The notes under the pieces are model-generated. The model was not told the origin of the DNA. It searched no databases and saw only the letters and a program-made list of their open reading frames with translations. Of a stretch of DNA of 64,000 bases, positions 24,547 to 32,483 are shown in pieces. A program made the position numbers and the translations under genes. Positions within the stretch are counted from its first letter, which is position 1, and each line of letters begins with the position of its first letter. Source of the DNA: Prevotella sp. P2-180 (lineage in GTDB: Bacteria; Bacteroidota; Bacteroidia; Bacteroidales; Bacteroidaceae); NCBI RefSeq assembly GCF_002251435.1, contig NZ_NPJI01000002.1, forward strand, positions 1 through 64,000, in the 5' to 3' direction.

Positions 24547-25884
24547 TTAAACGATGCCCTGAGCCATCATGGCCTTGGCTACCTTCATGAATCCTGCCAC
24601 ATTGGCACCCTTCACGTAGTTGATATAGCCGTCGGGTTGTGTGCCGTACTTCACGCAGTTCTCGTGAATGTCTTTCATGATGAGCTTCAGACGGTTGTCA
24701 ACCTCTTCTGAAGTCCAGCTCAGACGCTCAGAGTTCTGGCTCATCTCAAGACCGGAAACAGCCACACCACCAGCATTTGACGCCTTACCAGGAGCGTAGA
24801 GTATCTTTGCATCCTGGAATGCCTTTACGGCCTCTGGTGTAGAAGGCATGTTTGCACCCTCTGCCACTGCGAATACGCCGTTGTTGACAAGTGTCTGAGC
24901 CTGCTCGCCGTTGATTTCGTTTTGTGTGGCGCAAGGAAGGGCAATGTCGGCCTTCTCGCCCCATGGACGCTCGCCTGCATGATATACTGCGTTAGGATAT
25001 TCTTCTACATACTCCTTGATACGTCCGCGCTCAACGTTTTTCAGTTCCATCACATAGTCGAGTTTTGCACGGTCGATGCCATCCGGGTCGTAGATGTAAC
25101 CATCTGAATCAGAAAGCGTGAGAACCTTTGCACCAAGCTGGATGCACTTCTCTGTGGCATATTGTGCTACGTTACCAGAACCAGAGATGAGGACCTTCTT
25201 GCCTTCGAGGCTTATGCCGCGGGTCTCAAGCATTGACAGAAGGAAGTATACTGTACCATAACCAGTTGCTTCAGGACGGATGAGTGAACCTCCGAACTCG
25301 CGGCCCTTGCCTGTAAGCACACCGCTCCACTCGTGGGTGAGTTTCTTGTACATGCCAAACATGTAACCAACCTCACGGCCACCAACACCGATGTCGCCAG
25401 CTGGAACGTCCTCGTCAGGACCGATATGACGATAAAGCTCTGTCATGAAAGCCTGGCAGAAACGCATTACCTCAGCATCGCTCTTGCCGCGTGGAGAGAA
25501 GTCGGAACCACCCTTGGCACCACCCATAGGAAGGGTTGTCAGGGAGTTCTTGAATGTCTGCTCGAATGCGAGGAACTTCAAAATACCAAGGTTCACCGAC
25601 TTGTGGAAACGGATACCTCCCTTATAAGGACCAATCACGTTGTTGTGCTGGATGCGGTAACCCATATTGGTGTGAACCTTGCCTTGGTCGTCGGTCCATG
25701 TAACACGGAACTCGATGACGCGGTCTGGAATGCAAAGACGCTCAACGAGGTTTGACTTTTCAAACTCGGGATGCTTGTTGTACTCTTCCTCGATGGTGGG
25801 AAGTACTTGGCTCACTGCCTGGATATACTCAGGCTCATTGGGGAATCTTTGCTTAAGTTCCTCTACTACTTGTTGTGCATTCAT
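24547..25884 (-). CDS. gdhA: NADP-type glutamate dehydrogenase
   Basis: 445 residues, the usual length of the hexameric bacterial enzyme, which makes glutamate from 2-oxoglutarate and ammonium. Motifs include PYKGGIRFHKSVNLGILKFL, the GGAKGGSDF segment with the catalytic Lys, the PAGDIGVGGREVGYM segment and the Rossmann-fold SGSGNVAQYA. It is monocistronic with its own promoter and a downstream hairpin. Coenzyme preference is inferred from the family type. Confidence 0.95.
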   Translation of the reverse strand: MNAQQVVEELKQRFPNEPEYIQAVSQVLPTIEEEYNKHPEFEKSNLVERLCIPDRVIEFRVTWTDDQGKVHTNMGYRIQHNNVIGPYKGGIRFHKSVNLGILKFLAFEQTFKNSLTTLPMGGAKGGSDFSPRGKSDAEVMRFCQAFMTELYRHIGPDEDVPAGDIGVGGREVGYMFGMYKKLTHEWSGVLTGKGREFGGSLIRPEATGYGTVYFLLSMLETRGISLEGKKVLISGSGNVAQYATEKCIQLGAKVLTLSDSDGYIYDPDGIDRAKLDYVMELKNVERGRIKEYVEEYPNAVYHAGERPWGEKADIALPCATQNEINGEQAQTLVNNGVFAVAEGANMPSTPEAVKAFQDAKILYAPGKASNAGGVAVSGLEMSQNSERLSWTSEEVDNRLKLIMKDIHENCVKYGTQPDGYINYVKGANVAGFMKVAKAMMAQGIV

Positions 25885-25949
25885 AATTTATTCTTCTTTT
25901 AGTTGTTTATGTGTTATTGTTTTCTTTCTGTTTTTTTTGTTTTCGGTTG

Positions 25950-25979
25950 CAAAGGTACAATAAATTCTTGAAAATGCAA
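25950..25979 (-). promoter_or_regulatory. Promoter of gdhA
   Basis: On the minus strand TTG (25979-25977), a 19-base spacer and TACCTTTG (25957-25950) match the consensus. The gdhA start is about 65 bases downstream. Confidence 0.75.
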
Positions 25980-26127
25980 ACATTTTTCTTGAAAAAATTA
26001 CAAAAAACTTTCTTTTTGCTACTTTTTGTCTGTTTTATCTTACCTGTAACTTATTATTTTTGCAATAATATGCATTTTTTCTGTTTCTTAATACATTCTC
26101 TTAATAAAAGATATACTTATGCTTTTC

Positions 26128-26158
26128 TTTGCCGAACCGATATTTTTTAGTACCTTTG
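26128..26158 (+). promoter_or_regulatory. Promoter of the pseudouridine synthase gene
   Basis: TTTG at 26128-26131, a 19-base spacer and TACCTTTG at 26151-26158. It overlaps the ATG at 26129 of the longest frame, so the true start must be downstream at 26183 or 26189. Confidence 0.75.
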
Positions 26159-26182
26159 CGCCCGATTAATATTAATTTAATA

Positions 26183-27085
26183 ATGTGTATGGGTTACAAG
26201 CACGGATACAACACGAAAGGTGACTATAAGTACTTCGAGGTTACAGAGGAGATGCCACTGCTTGAATATCTTCTTGCTACAGTAGGTGAGTCTCGCTCAA
26301 AGGTAAAGGCTACATTGCAAGGACGTGGCATAAAAGTGAACGGGAAATGTGTGACACAGTTTGACTTTTTGCTCAAGCCGGGCATGAAGGTTGCTGTCAG
26401 CCAGACAAAACGTAATCAGGCGGCGTTCAAAAGCAGGTATGTGAAGATAGTATATGAAGACAGATGGATAGTGGTGGTGGAGAAGAATGTAGGAATATTG
26501 TCTATGGCTGCTGGTCATTCGTCGCTGAATGTGAAAAGCGTGCTCGACGACTATTTTCATAAAAGCCGTCAGAAATGTAGGGCGCATGTTGTGCACAGGC
26601 TTGATCGTGACACAAGCGGACTGATGGTTTATGCCAAGGATATGGAGACTGAGCAGATTCTTGAACATAACTGGCACGACATCGTGTATGACAGAAGGTA
26701 TGTGGCTGTGGTTAGCGGGGAAATGGAACAGGATAATGGTACGATTGCTAACTGGCTGAAAGACAACAAGGCTTATGTGACTTATTCGTCGCCTGTGGAT
26801 AATGGGGGAAAGTATGCCGTTACGCATTTTTTCACTCTTGACCGCACCACTGACTATTCGCTGGTGGAATATAAGTTGGAGACGGGGCGAAAAAACCAGA
26901 TTAGGGTTCATTCTGCTGATATGGGACATCCTGTATGTGGCGACGTGAAATATGGTGACGGTAACGATCCTCTTCACCGTCTCTGCCTTCATGCATTCCT
27001 CTTGTGCTTCACTCATCCTGTGACCCACGAGCGTATGGAATTTGAAACTCCCATACCTACACAGTTCAGGCAGTTGTTCAAGTAA
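26183..27085 (+). CDS. RluA-family RNA pseudouridine synthase
   Basis: About 300 residues. An N-terminal S4-like RNA-binding region (SRSKVKATLQGRGIKVNGK) precedes the catalytic domain with HRLDRDTSGLMVYAK, whose first Asp is the catalytic residue (about residue 141). The C terminus has TGRKNQIRVHSADMGHPVCG and a trailing HPVTHERMEFETPIP, all characteristic of RluA/RluD. It isomerises uridine in rRNA or tRNA; the target cannot be told. Start chosen downstream of the promoter. Confidence 0.9.
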   Translation: MCMGYKHGYNTKGDYKYFEVTEEMPLLEYLLATVGESRSKVKATLQGRGIKVNGKCVTQFDFLLKPGMKVAVSQTKRNQAAFKSRYVKIVYEDRWIVVVEKNVGILSMAAGHSSLNVKSVLDDYFHKSRQKCRAHVVHRLDRDTSGLMVYAKDMETEQILEHNWHDIVYDRRYVAVVSGEMEQDNGTIANWLKDNKAYVTYSSPVDNGGKYAVTHFFTLDRTTDYSLVEYKLETGRKNQIRVHSADMGHPVCGDVKYGDGNDPLHRLCLHAFLLCFTHPVTHERMEFETPIPTQFRQLFK

Positions 27086-27113
27086 TCATGTAATCTGTTT
27101 TTTACTTTACGTT

Positions 27114-27266
27114 ATGGAATCATTTGTATATTATATTTTTATCTTGCTCCTCGTGGTAGTGGGCTTTTTTGTGATAAAGAAAGTGGCTGGATGTCTGATA
27201 AAAACTGTTGTGACAGTGGCTGTGATTGCTGCCCTTGCCGCCATATATTACTTTTATCTAAGATAG
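27114..27266 (+). CDS. Small membrane protein
   Basis: 50 residues, nearly all hydrophobic, with two probable membrane segments separated by a short KKVAGCLIKT loop. It starts 28 bases after the pseudouridine synthase gene, so it is probably in that operon. No family recognised; coding status rests on the clean start, hydrophobic pattern and spacing. Confidence 0.5.
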   Translation: MESFVYYIFILLLVVVGFFVIKKVAGCLIKTVVTVAVIAALAAIYYFYLR

Positions 27267-27298
27267 AGGGCTTATGGCTTAATGAAAGGGAATTGGTG

Positions 27299-28231
27299 TC
27301 AGAGCAACAAGCCGATTGTTACTGTCAGACCATAGATGAAGATATTGCGTGCGGTTTCCCCAAGGCAAATGTTGAGGGCCTTCCCGCGGTAGATGCGTTT
27401 TATCTTTAGCCAGGTGAAACTGTGAAGAACAACGTAGATAGTAGGAAGGACGAATGCAAGAGGGTGGCCTTCTGCCCAAAACAGTAAACAGAGGGCGTAA
27501 GCTATCCATCCTGTAGCAAGATATAAACGAAGGGCAGTAGTGGCACCAAATCTCACAACGATGGTTTGTTTGCCTGATTCCCTATCGGTGTCGCGGTCGC
27601 GGAAATTGTTTACAATGAGCAATGCATCGATAGCAATGCCGCAACCGACTGAAGCCCAGAACACGGTCCAAGTGACGGTGTGGAACTGAAGGTAATATAC
27701 TGTTGTAACCGGAACTATGCCGAAGAATACTAAAACCAAAATGTCGCCCATGCCCATATAAGACAGATGGGTGGTATATAGAAAACTGAATATTACGCAC
27801 AAGAGTCCGATGAGTATCATTTCCAGTCCGCCAAAAAATACTAACGGCAGTCCGGTGACGCAGGCTAAGCAGGTGGTGGCTGCAATGGCATGTTTCATCC
27901 GGTCGATGCTTACCCATCCTTGTGCGCAAGCCCTACGCGGACCAAGTCGTTTTTCGGAATCATCGGTACCTTTTGCAAAGTCGAAAAAATCGTTGATGAA
28001 GTTTGCGTCAATCTGCATTATCATTGCAAAAAGAAAGCAAAGCACTGCTGCTGTCACGTTGAACGACACGAGGTCTGACGACATTGTGTCGTTATATGTA
28101 AGTGCAAGGCCAATCATTACCGGGACTGCAGCTCCAGAGAGTGTCTTGGGACGGGCGGCGAGAAGCCAGGCTTTGGGAGAATCACGTTTTACATCGTGGT
28201 GTTTTCTGATGTTATTGTCATTATCTTGCAT
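27299..28231 (-). CDS. menA: MenA, 1,4-dihydroxy-2-naphthoate polyprenyltransferase
   Basis: 310 residues, polytopic UbiA-family membrane enzyme that attaches the prenyl chain in menaquinone synthesis. It shows LAARPKTLSGAAVPVMIGLA near the N terminus and the Asp-rich NDFFDFAKGTDD at 80-91. The second motif NNFRDRDTDRESGKQTIVVR is also present. Menaquinone serves the cytochrome bd oxidase encoded at 49.8-52.5 kb and fumarate respiration. It is convergent with the gene at 27114. Confidence 0.92.
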   Translation of the reverse strand: MQDNDNNIRKHHDVKRDSPKAWLLAARPKTLSGAAVPVMIGLALTYNDTMSSDLVSFNVTAAVLCFLFAMIMQIDANFINDFFDFAKGTDDSEKRLGPRRACAQGWVSIDRMKHAIAATTCLACVTGLPLVFFGGLEMILIGLLCVIFSFLYTTHLSYMGMGDILVLVFFGIVPVTTVYYLQFHTVTWTVFWASVGCGIAIDALLIVNNFRDRDTDRESGKQTIVVRFGATTALRLYLATGWIAYALCLLFWAEGHPLAFVLPTIYVVLHSFTWLKIKRIYRGKALNICLGETARNIFIYGLTVTIGLLL

Positions 28232-28262
28232 GGTTTACTGTATTTTTGTCTTGTTTTGTTTG

Positions 28263-28293
28263 CAAAAGTAGAAATATTTGATTATATTTGCAA
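28263..28293 (-). promoter_or_regulatory. Promoter of menA
   Basis: Minus-strand TTG at 28293-28291, a 20-base spacer and TACTTTTG at 28270-28263, about 30 bases before the menA start. Confidence 0.7.
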
Positions 28294-28349
28294 ACAAATT
28301 GAGATTTTTTTTGTGTGTTAATCATAAATATTATCTTTTCTACTACATT

Positions 28350-28991
28350 ATGCAAGGAAAAACAGCATCTCTTGATTTGGTAGAGTTTGTGGAGAAACAT
28401 ATTTTGCCAAAGTATCAGGACTTCGACAAGGCTCATTCCACGGGCCATGTCACGAGGGTGATACGACGTGCCTTGGAGTTGGCGCGTATTGTGGGGGCCG
28501 ACATTAATATGACATACGCCATTGCGGCATACCACGATATCGGGATGTCGGGGCCAAGGGCTGTTCATCATATTACCGGTGGCAGAATTCTTGCTGCTGA
28601 TGCAAGGTTGAAGAAATGGTTTTCGGCAGAACAGATAAAAATCATGAAAGAAGCTGTGGAGGATCATAGGGCATCGGCATCGCATGCACCACGTAGTGTA
28701 TATGGAAGGATTGTTGCCGAGGCTGACCGTGACCTTGATCCCGAACAGGTGTTCCTGCGTGCTGTACAGTTTGGATTGTCTAACTATCCTCAGTTGGACA
28801 AGGAAAGGCAGTGGAAGAGATTTTTGGAGCATATGGAGAACAAGTATTCTGTAAATGGATACATAAAACTATGGATTCCACAGTCTGACAACGCAAGGAA
28901 ACTCTCACTGCTTCGTGACACTATTTCCGACCGTGAAAGGCTACGCGATGTGTTTGACACTATCTATGATAAAGAATTGTCAGGAGAGTAG
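28350..28991 (+). CDS. HD-domain phosphohydrolase
   Basis: 213 residues from the ATG at 28350; the longer frame begins inside the menA promoter region. It has AHSTGHVTRVIRRALELA with a metal-binding His, then AIAAYHDIGMSGPRAVHHIT with the HD pair, and later EAVEDHRASASHAP. These are metal-binding motifs of small HD hydrolases. The substrate, perhaps a nucleotide, is unknown. Divergent from menA. Confidence 0.8.
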   Translation: MQGKTASLDLVEFVEKHILPKYQDFDKAHSTGHVTRVIRRALELARIVGADINMTYAIAAYHDIGMSGPRAVHHITGGRILAADARLKKWFSAEQIKIMKEAVEDHRASASHAPRSVYGRIVAEADRDLDPEQVFLRAVQFGLSNYPQLDKERQWKRFLEHMENKYSVNGYIKLWIPQSDNARKLSLLRDTISDRERLRDVFDTIYDKELSGE

Positions 28992-29003
28992 TAGTGGATA
29001 AAC

Positions 29004-29044
29004 AAAAAAACGATGCCATCAGAAACATTGTCCTAATGGCATCG
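29004..29044 (-). terminator. Rho-independent terminator of the candidate RNA
   Basis: CGATGCCAT (29011-29019) pairs with ATGGCATCG (29036-29044); on the minus strand it is followed by seven T residues. The plus strand lacks a T-run after the stem, so it works leftward only. Confidence 0.8.
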
Positions 29045-29370
29045 CCTATCGCAAATTATTATTATCTCTCAAATTCTCCTTCGCTTTCACTATGGAGAAA
29101 TTTTCAATCCTCCTCCCACGAAAAGGCTCAGCCTCACGGCTTTGCCTACGTCTGTGTTATCCTAACAATGAATCAATCTTTTTAACTTAACTAATACCAA
29201 TGTTAAAACCTAAACTAACAATCTATTACCTAACTAAAACCTAAAATCAAATAACCTAAAACTAACAATCTATTACCTAACCAAAAACATTGTCTATGAA
29301 ACAAATTATCTAAATAACTAAAAACCTATTCTTACTATTGTTTGGCATTCTCATGCCCTTTTGTCTTTTG
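29004..29370 (-). ncRNA. Candidate small RNA, about 370 nt, unidentified
   Basis: On the minus strand a strong promoter (29407-29377) and a rho-independent terminator (29044-29004) bracket a gene-free interval. The putative RNA starts with the hairpin GGCATGAGAATGCC (29357-29344) and has an A/T-rich middle with the direct repeat AGGTAATAGATTGTTAGTTT. Near the 3' end are two hairpins (29141-29130 and 29103-29071), followed by the terminator. No frame longer than about 14 codons starts with ATG. I do not recognise it as tmRNA, RNase P RNA or SRP RNA. The alternative is an untranslated leader terminated before any gene. Confidence 0.55.
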
Positions 29371-29376
29371 ACGTTG

Positions 29377-29407
29377 CAAAGGTACGACTTTTTTTGTAAT
29401 CTGTCAA
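29377..29407 (-). promoter_or_regulatory. Promoter of the candidate RNA
   Basis: Minus-strand TTG at 29407-29405, a 20-base spacer, TACCTTTG at 29384-29377. It is a textbook match with no protein gene downstream. Confidence 0.75.
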
Positions 29408-29461
29408 GAGAAAATCGTCACAAAGTGTAAGAAATATCATGATAATTGATACAAGTCAATC

Positions 29462-29526
29462 TATTGTGTGCGAACACGGCTTGTTTTTATGCTTTTTCAC
29501 AGTTTTTTATTGTGTGCGAACACAAT
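29462..29526. repeat. Paired palindromic direct repeats
   Basis: ATTGTGTGCGAACAC occurs at about 29463-29477 and 29509-29523; the second copy is part of a perfect palindrome, ATTGTGTGCGAACACAAT. It lies between nrdG and the candidate RNA promoter and could be an operator or the nrdG terminator. Confidence 0.5.
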
Positions 29527-29552
29527 GGCTTGTGTCATGCATATTAAGCCTA

Positions 29553-30032
29553 TTAAAACTCTTTGTTTTCTCTCCAGAACTTAGGCGTGATGTCTATGAA
29601 GTTGTTTTTTATGTCTTTTTTATATATCCTTTGGTTTGTAGTAGGCTTGCGCAGGCTTCCTAAGTGTTTAATATAAGGCCCGAGCTTGATGTAGTCGAAG
29701 TTTTCCTTATTAATTTTATAAGGTACGCGCGCGCGACCGCTATACCATCCCACTTTTATCTCTGGATATTGTCGATGTATGAACTTTGCGAGTGTCTCCA
29801 CGTATTCTGGTTCGGCGTCGCCACCCATAAAACAAATGCAAGTGATTTCGTTTTTGCATTCTTTTGCCATTTTGTCAAGGCATGCGACGGTGAGTGGCTG
29901 CCCGATGTCGTCCCAAAGGTATTGGCTATGGCAACCGGGGCAATGGCATGGGCAGTTTGCTATGTTGATTGATAGTGTCACTTCGTCAGGTATCTCCTGA
30001 AAAACGACACCCGTATTTACATATTTCAGCAT
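29553..30032 (-). CDS. nrdG: NrdG, anaerobic ribonucleotide reductase activating enzyme
   Basis: 159 residues from the ATG at 30032; the frame extends further but only into nrdD-overlapping sequence. It is a radical-SAM protein with INIANCPCHCPGCHSQYLW, which gives the CxxxCxxC cluster (Cys27, Cys31, Cys34), and CFMGGDAEPEYVETLAKF, followed by KVGWYSGR. It generates the glycyl radical on NrdD using S-adenosylmethionine. It follows nrdD by 47 bases, the normal arrangement. Confidence 0.93.
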   Translation of the reverse strand: MLKYVNTGVVFQEIPDEVTLSINIANCPCHCPGCHSQYLWDDIGQPLTVACLDKMAKECKNEITCICFMGGDAEPEYVETLAKFIHRQYPEIKVGWYSGRARVPYKINKENFDYIKLGPYIKHLGSLRKPTTNQRIYKKDIKNNFIDITPKFWRENKEF

Positions 30033-30079
30033 ATTTTTTTTGAGTTGACGAGTTGACTTCTTTAACTTCCCTAACTTCT

Positions 30080-32185
30080 TTAATTTCCCTTTCCTGCGAA
30101 AGTTGAGTAATATCTTCTGCTTGCTTCTTGTTGCCTTGCCTGCGAGAAGTTGCTTATTCGTTTCAGATATCCAATGATGCGTGTCATGTAGTCTACATCC
30201 TTTGATTTGCAGTGAGGACATTCCTTGAGGTATCTTTTGTCGATGTGTCCGCAGTCGTTGCAGATGGTGTTGGGAATGTTGAATGTGAAATAGTTGCAAC
30301 CTTCTTTTGCGGCAATACGCAACAGTTGGCGATATTGTTGTTGTGAAAGATGTTCTTCAAGGTTCATGTGCAGAGCCGAACCGCCTGTAAGGTGTTCGAT
30401 ATATGGTGCGCCATGAAGCTGGAACTTGTCGATTATGCTAAGCGAGTCGTCTTCCACTATATAGAAATAGCTGTTGTAACAGTCTCGTGGAACGAAATAT
30501 CCGTCTTCCCGATCCCATTTGGCATGTTTTACTCCTACGTTTTCTGCTGGTATCATCTCGCAGTTGAATAACACATCCTTTGTTCGGTACTGCTTGTTGT
30601 ATTTTTCTATTATTCCAAGAATGTCTTGTACGAATTGTTTGTAGTCGGGGTTGTTTGTTATCTGAAGGCCGCAGAATTCCGCAGCCTCTACGAGTCCGTT
30701 TACTCCAATGGTGAGATATTGTCGTGATATATTGATGTATCCAGCATCGAATAGTGGCAGCATTCCGTGTTTTTGAAGCTCTTTGAGGTTTTCGTTGTAT
30801 GCGAGTTGTACCTTATGACAAATGTCTACAATATCTGCAAGGTATTCCTTGTAGTCGATGTTATTGTTTACTGCATACTGTATGCAACGGTTGAGGTTGA
30901 TGGTGAGTACACTTTTTGAGCCAGTAGATACACCACCGGCTCCGAGAGTATAGCTGAATCCGTTATCTTGAATCTCGTTGCGCAGTCGGCAGCAGCTTGA
31001 CAAAGAGTCGGCATTGTCGCTCATGTAGGTAAAGAAGCTGTGGCCTTGGCTGTACATCTCGGCTGTAAAGTCGCCCCATTCCTGGTCTATCACGTCGCCG
31101 TCTTTGCAAAGCAGCGCCATGGTTTCAACGGGGAAGGTGAGCACGGTTTTTGTGCGTTCGGCATTAAACCATTTCATGAATCTCTTCTGTAGCCAAGACA
31201 GTCCGTCCCAGTCGGGTTTCGACCCATCGGGGAAATAGAAGTCGCCAAAGAGACTATCGAAATATGGCTTGTCGTAATATGCTATATTCCAGAACACGGC
31301 TTGGTAGTTGCGGGCGCCGGTAGGTTGGTTTATGGAGTATACTATCTGTTCAAAACAGTCGGTAATCATTTTGTCGATGGTGCGTTGTCTTAGAGAGAGG
31401 TCGACTACTTTGTCGGCTTCCTTGTAGTAATCCTTACCATATTCCTTACCAATGAAGTAGTTCAGGTACATAAGAAATTCCGGTGTGGCGCATGCTCCGC
31501 TCAACATGCTCGACACCATGAACACCATGTTTACAAATCCGCCGCAGAATGATTTTAGGTTTGTTGGTGCCGTGGAGTTGCCTCCAATGGATGTTGTTCC
31601 TCCTATCAGCCATGGGTACATGGTGATGGAAGCACAGTAATTGGCCAGTGAAGTCTCGTCGTTCTTATATATAAAGTGGTGTGTGAGCAGGTCGATGTAT
31701 CTTTCAGAAAGTTCCTTGCCATACATAACCTTTATTCGGTCGGTAAGCAGTCGACGATTTAATCTTATGAAATTTGACTTTGGCAGTTCTCCAATGAGTG
31801 TTGCAATGTTTTTGTGTTCAACATTTGCATTGGCATCATATTTAGAACCTGTAGCTGCGTTGGCTGCCTCGCAGTAGTCGGTGAGAAACTTCAGCTTCTC
31901 CATTGTCTCACGGTCTTCTGTGTGTCTTTGTCTATAAAGCATGAATGATTTTGCCACTTTGTAGAATCCCTCTTTCATAAGAGCCTCTTCAACTTGGTTT
32001 TGAATGTCTTCCACCTTTATTCCTTCGTGAATGTCAAGATGGCTGATGATTTTTGAAATAAGACTTAGATCAGCCTGTACTTCAACGCTTTGGAATGCTT
32101 TTACAATAGCATTCATGATTTTGTCGAGTGAGAATCTGTCTTGCGATCCATCTCTTTTTGTAATAGTAAAACTCTTAAATTCCAT
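30080..32185 (-). CDS. nrdD: NrdD, class III (anaerobic) ribonucleoside-triphosphate reductase
   Basis: 701 residues. An ATP-cone regulatory domain at the N terminus (FTITKRDGSQDRFSLDKIMN) precedes the catalytic barrel. The C terminus has the CxxC...CxxC zinc site (NDCGHID and KECPHCKSKD) and the glycyl-radical loop TRIIGYLKRIS with Gly near 672. It reduces nucleotides to deoxynucleotides without oxygen and is activated by NrdG. This fits an anaerobic gut or oral bacterium. Confidence 0.95.
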   Translation of the reverse strand: MEFKSFTITKRDGSQDRFSLDKIMNAIVKAFQSVEVQADLSLISKIISHLDIHEGIKVEDIQNQVEEALMKEGFYKVAKSFMLYRQRHTEDRETMEKLKFLTDYCEAANAATGSKYDANANVEHKNIATLIGELPKSNFIRLNRRLLTDRIKVMYGKELSERYIDLLTHHFIYKNDETSLANYCASITMYPWLIGGTTSIGGNSTAPTNLKSFCGGFVNMVFMVSSMLSGACATPEFLMYLNYFIGKEYGKDYYKEADKVVDLSLRQRTIDKMITDCFEQIVYSINQPTGARNYQAVFWNIAYYDKPYFDSLFGDFYFPDGSKPDWDGLSWLQKRFMKWFNAERTKTVLTFPVETMALLCKDGDVIDQEWGDFTAEMYSQGHSFFTYMSDNADSLSSCCRLRNEIQDNGFSYTLGAGGVSTGSKSVLTINLNRCIQYAVNNNIDYKEYLADIVDICHKVQLAYNENLKELQKHGMLPLFDAGYINISRQYLTIGVNGLVEAAEFCGLQITNNPDYKQFVQDILGIIEKYNKQYRTKDVLFNCEMIPAENVGVKHAKWDREDGYFVPRDCYNSYFYIVEDDSLSIIDKFQLHGAPYIEHLTGGSALHMNLEEHLSQQQYRQLLRIAAKEGCNYFTFNIPNTICNDCGHIDKRYLKECPHCKSKDVDYMTRIIGYLKRISNFSQARQQEASRRYYSTFAGKGN

Positions 32186-32307
32186 ATTGCGGTTGCTTGT
32201 TTTGGGAAACTTTTTTAAATTTTTACTGATTAAAGTTTTCCGTTTTGGAAAACTGTTGTTTGACTTTTAGTGATTATATTTTCTAATATTGAAAATCTAA
32301 CCGGTTG

Positions 32308-32315
32308 CAAAGGTA
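32308..32315 (-). promoter_or_regulatory. -7 box of nrdD-nrdG
   Basis: Minus-strand TACCTTTG about 125 bases before the nrdD start. The -33 element is not clear, which may point to regulation by an activator. Confidence 0.5.
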
Positions 32316-32390
32316 CTATAAATTCTCAAAACTGAGAAATTTTATGATTATTATTCTCTAAATAAATATTAATTTTAGAGAAATATTAAT

Positions 32391-32434
32391 CCCCAAACCT
32401 CATGTATGTTTGTTGAGGTTTGGGGATTTTTTTT
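32391..32434. terminator. Strong hairpin downstream of the HU-LysM gene
   Basis: CCCCAAACCTCA (32391-32402) and TGAGGTTTGGGG (32414-32425) form a perfect 12-base stem. The T-run follows on the plus strand. The leftward rimO-HU transcript ends just before it, so it most likely insulates nrdD from that operon. Confidence 0.65.
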
Positions 32435-32483
32435 ATGTCGCCTTTTTTTGGGGGTATAATGTGCGTTGTATTTTTGTGGCGTG

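Noticed and set aside
29004-29370. tmRNA, RNase P RNA or SRP RNA as identity of the candidate RNA
   Set aside because: None of the conserved cores of these RNAs could be found in the sequence.
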